Shown here: positions 14,717-15,473 of the stretch, piece by piece
Position numbering within the stretch: the stretch's first letter is position 1
Layout of the letters: every line of letters begins with the position of its first letter
From: an uncultured Erysipelotrichaceae bacterium
Lineage (GTDB): Bacteria; Bacillota_I; Bacilli_A; RFN20; CAG-826
Assembly (NCBI GenBank): GCA_902793515.1
Contig: CADBDO010000009.1
Location: 1 to 15,473 of the forward strand
Direction: 5' to 3'
Length of the DNA stretch: 15,473 nucleotides
Position numbers and translations under genes: made by a program
The notes under the pieces: model-generated
What the model was told of the DNA's origin: nothing
Databases searched by the model: none
What the model saw: only the letters and a program-made list of their open reading frames with translations

Positions 14717-15421
14717 ATGAAGAAACAATTGTTAATCTTCCCTTTGTTTGGACTTCTTTTAGGAAGCTGCGGGACGACAGATACCACTTCATCCCTTTCT
14801 GGCAAAGAAACCACTTCATCCTCTTCAAGCGTAGAGGATACTTGTTCAGACACATATGATTACGATCACCTTGTCCCTATGAAACCAATCATCTACTTCT
14901 ACCCCGAGGAAGAGATGGATCTAAAGGTCACATACGTTCAAGACGAAAGGCTTTTGACCACTTACCCTAAGTATGAGGATGGCTGGGACATCCACCTTAA
15001 GGAAGATGGCACATTCACCTTGAAAGGAAGCGAGAGAGAATACTACGCTTTATACTTCGATGAGATCGGTAACTACGAAACTGATTGGAGTGAAGGATTC
15101 TACGTGACCAAAGAGAACGCGATATCCTTCTTAGAGGAGAAGATGGACTATATCGGCTATACAAACAGAGAGACCGATGAGTTCATCATGTATTGGCTCC
15201 CTGTCTTAGAGAACAATGAGAAATCACTCATCTACTTCGAGCAAACCGAGGAGAGGAACGAGGAATGCCCTCTTGAGCTCTCAGTAGAGCCCGACACAAC
15301 GATCAGGACCCTCATGCACATCAAGAAAGTGGATGAAGAGACTCCTATCAAGGAACAGACCTTGACCCATTATGAAAGAAGCGGATTCACCGTCACCGAA
15401 TGGGGTGGCGTCGAATACTGA
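14717..15421 (+). CDS. Lipoprotein paralogue 3 of 3
   Basis: 234 residues. Signal sequence MKKQLLIFPLFGLLLGSC with lipobox LGSC, Cys18, a Ser/Thr/Asp-rich linker (19-55) and the conserved domain (56-234), again exactly 179 residues: KPIIYFYPEEEMDL, TTYPKYEDGWDIHL, DEFIMYWLP, GFTVTEWGGVEY. AAGGAG (14703-14708) overlaps the stop codon of paralogue 2 and precedes the ATG by eight nt, so the genes are tightly coupled. It ends with TGA and is followed by a terminator. Confidence 0.88.
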   Translation: MKKQLLIFPLFGLLLGSCGTTDTTSSLSGKETTSSSSSVEDTCSDTYDYDHLVPMKPIIYFYPEEEMDLKVTYVQDERLLTTYPKYEDGWDIHLKEDGTFTLKGSEREYYALYFDEIGNYETDWSEGFYVTKENAISFLEEKMDYIGYTNRETDEFIMYWLPVLENNEKSLIYFEQTEERNEECPLELSVEPDTTIRTLMHIKKVDEETPIKEQTLTHYERSGFTVTEWGGVEY

Positions 15422-15439
15422 TTAAAAAATACAATGAAG

Positions 15440-15466
15440 ACCGTCTAGAATAGGCGGTTTTTATTT
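15440..15466 (+). terminator. Intrinsic terminator of the lipoprotein array
   Basis: ACCGTCTA (15440-15447) pairs with TAGGCGGT (15451-15458), eight pairs including one G-U, GAA loop, followed by TTTTATTT. It starts 19 bases after the stop codon of paralogue 3. Confidence 0.85.
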
Positions 15467-15473
15467 GAGATTT

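Larger units (their letters stand above)
13527..15421 (+). repeat. Tandem gene duplication: three copies of a 179-codon domain
   Basis: Copies of the conserved domain begin at 13527, 14165 and 14882 and run to each stop codon without length change. Nucleotide similarity is patchy. The 32 bases at 14022-14053 (copy 1) and 15377-15408 (copy 3) are identical, whereas the matching stretch of copy 2 differs at several positions, which suggests recombination between outer copies. Confidence 0.85.

Noticed and set aside
12637..15466. CRISPR array, mobile element or toxin-antitoxin locus in the repeat-rich right end
   Set aside because: The repetition is explained by three paralogous lipoprotein genes; no short regular spacers, transposase, or inverted termini are present.

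Overview
The window looks like chromosomal DNA from a member of the Bacillota, probably a gut- or rumen-type Bacilli/Erysipelotrichia-like lineage (inference). The signs are strong AAAGGAGG-type ribosome binding sites, sigma-A promoters, CcpA-type cre boxes, an OhrR-type MarR regulator and many Ser-rich lipoproteins. TGA is a stop codon here and TGG encodes Trp, so this is not the Mycoplasma code. I see no tRNA, rRNA, CRISPR array or transposase.

Layout. (1) 1-925, minus strand: an OhrR-like, cysteine-based peroxide sensor followed by a Cys-type glutathione/thiol peroxidase cut by the window edge. The promoter touches the start codon of the regulator, so its mRNA is probably leaderless. (2) 982-6164, minus strand: a pentose operon ordered xylA (xylose isomerase), xylB (xylulokinase), an AraC-family regulator and a cytoplasmic GH43 glycosidase. 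The genes overlap or lie 16 nt apart and end in an intrinsic terminator. A sigma-A-like promoter, a near-consensus cre box and a repeat-rich upstream region suggest carbon catabolite repression plus AraC control. (3) 6586-9139, plus strand: guaB and guaA for GMP synthesis. Both enzymes are stripped down. GuaB lacks the CBS module. GuaA has a shortened glutamine-amidotransferase domain without its catalytic Cys or His/Glu, next to an intact ATP-pyrophosphatase/synthetase part. (4) 9141-12540, minus strand: a class I aminotransferase with a cre-like box upstream, an unknown membrane-anchored coiled-coil-type protein and an unknown lipoprotein. The last shares a bidirectional terminator with guaA. 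(5) 12637-15466, plus strand: four lipoprotein genes. The last three are tandem paralogues with a 179-residue C-terminal domain of identical length in each, joined to the lipid-anchored Cys by linkers of very different length. An intrinsic terminator closes the array.

How the parts fit. Region 2 would take intracellular xylo- or arabino-oligosaccharides to xylose and on to xylulose-5-phosphate. Region 3 would make GMP from IMP using free ammonia unless a glutaminase subunit acts in trans. Region 5 decorates the cell surface with a family of unknown function. The least ordinary items are the amidotransferase-dead GuaA paired with CBS-less GuaB, the lipoprotein array with signs of gene conversion, and the 416-residue membrane protein.
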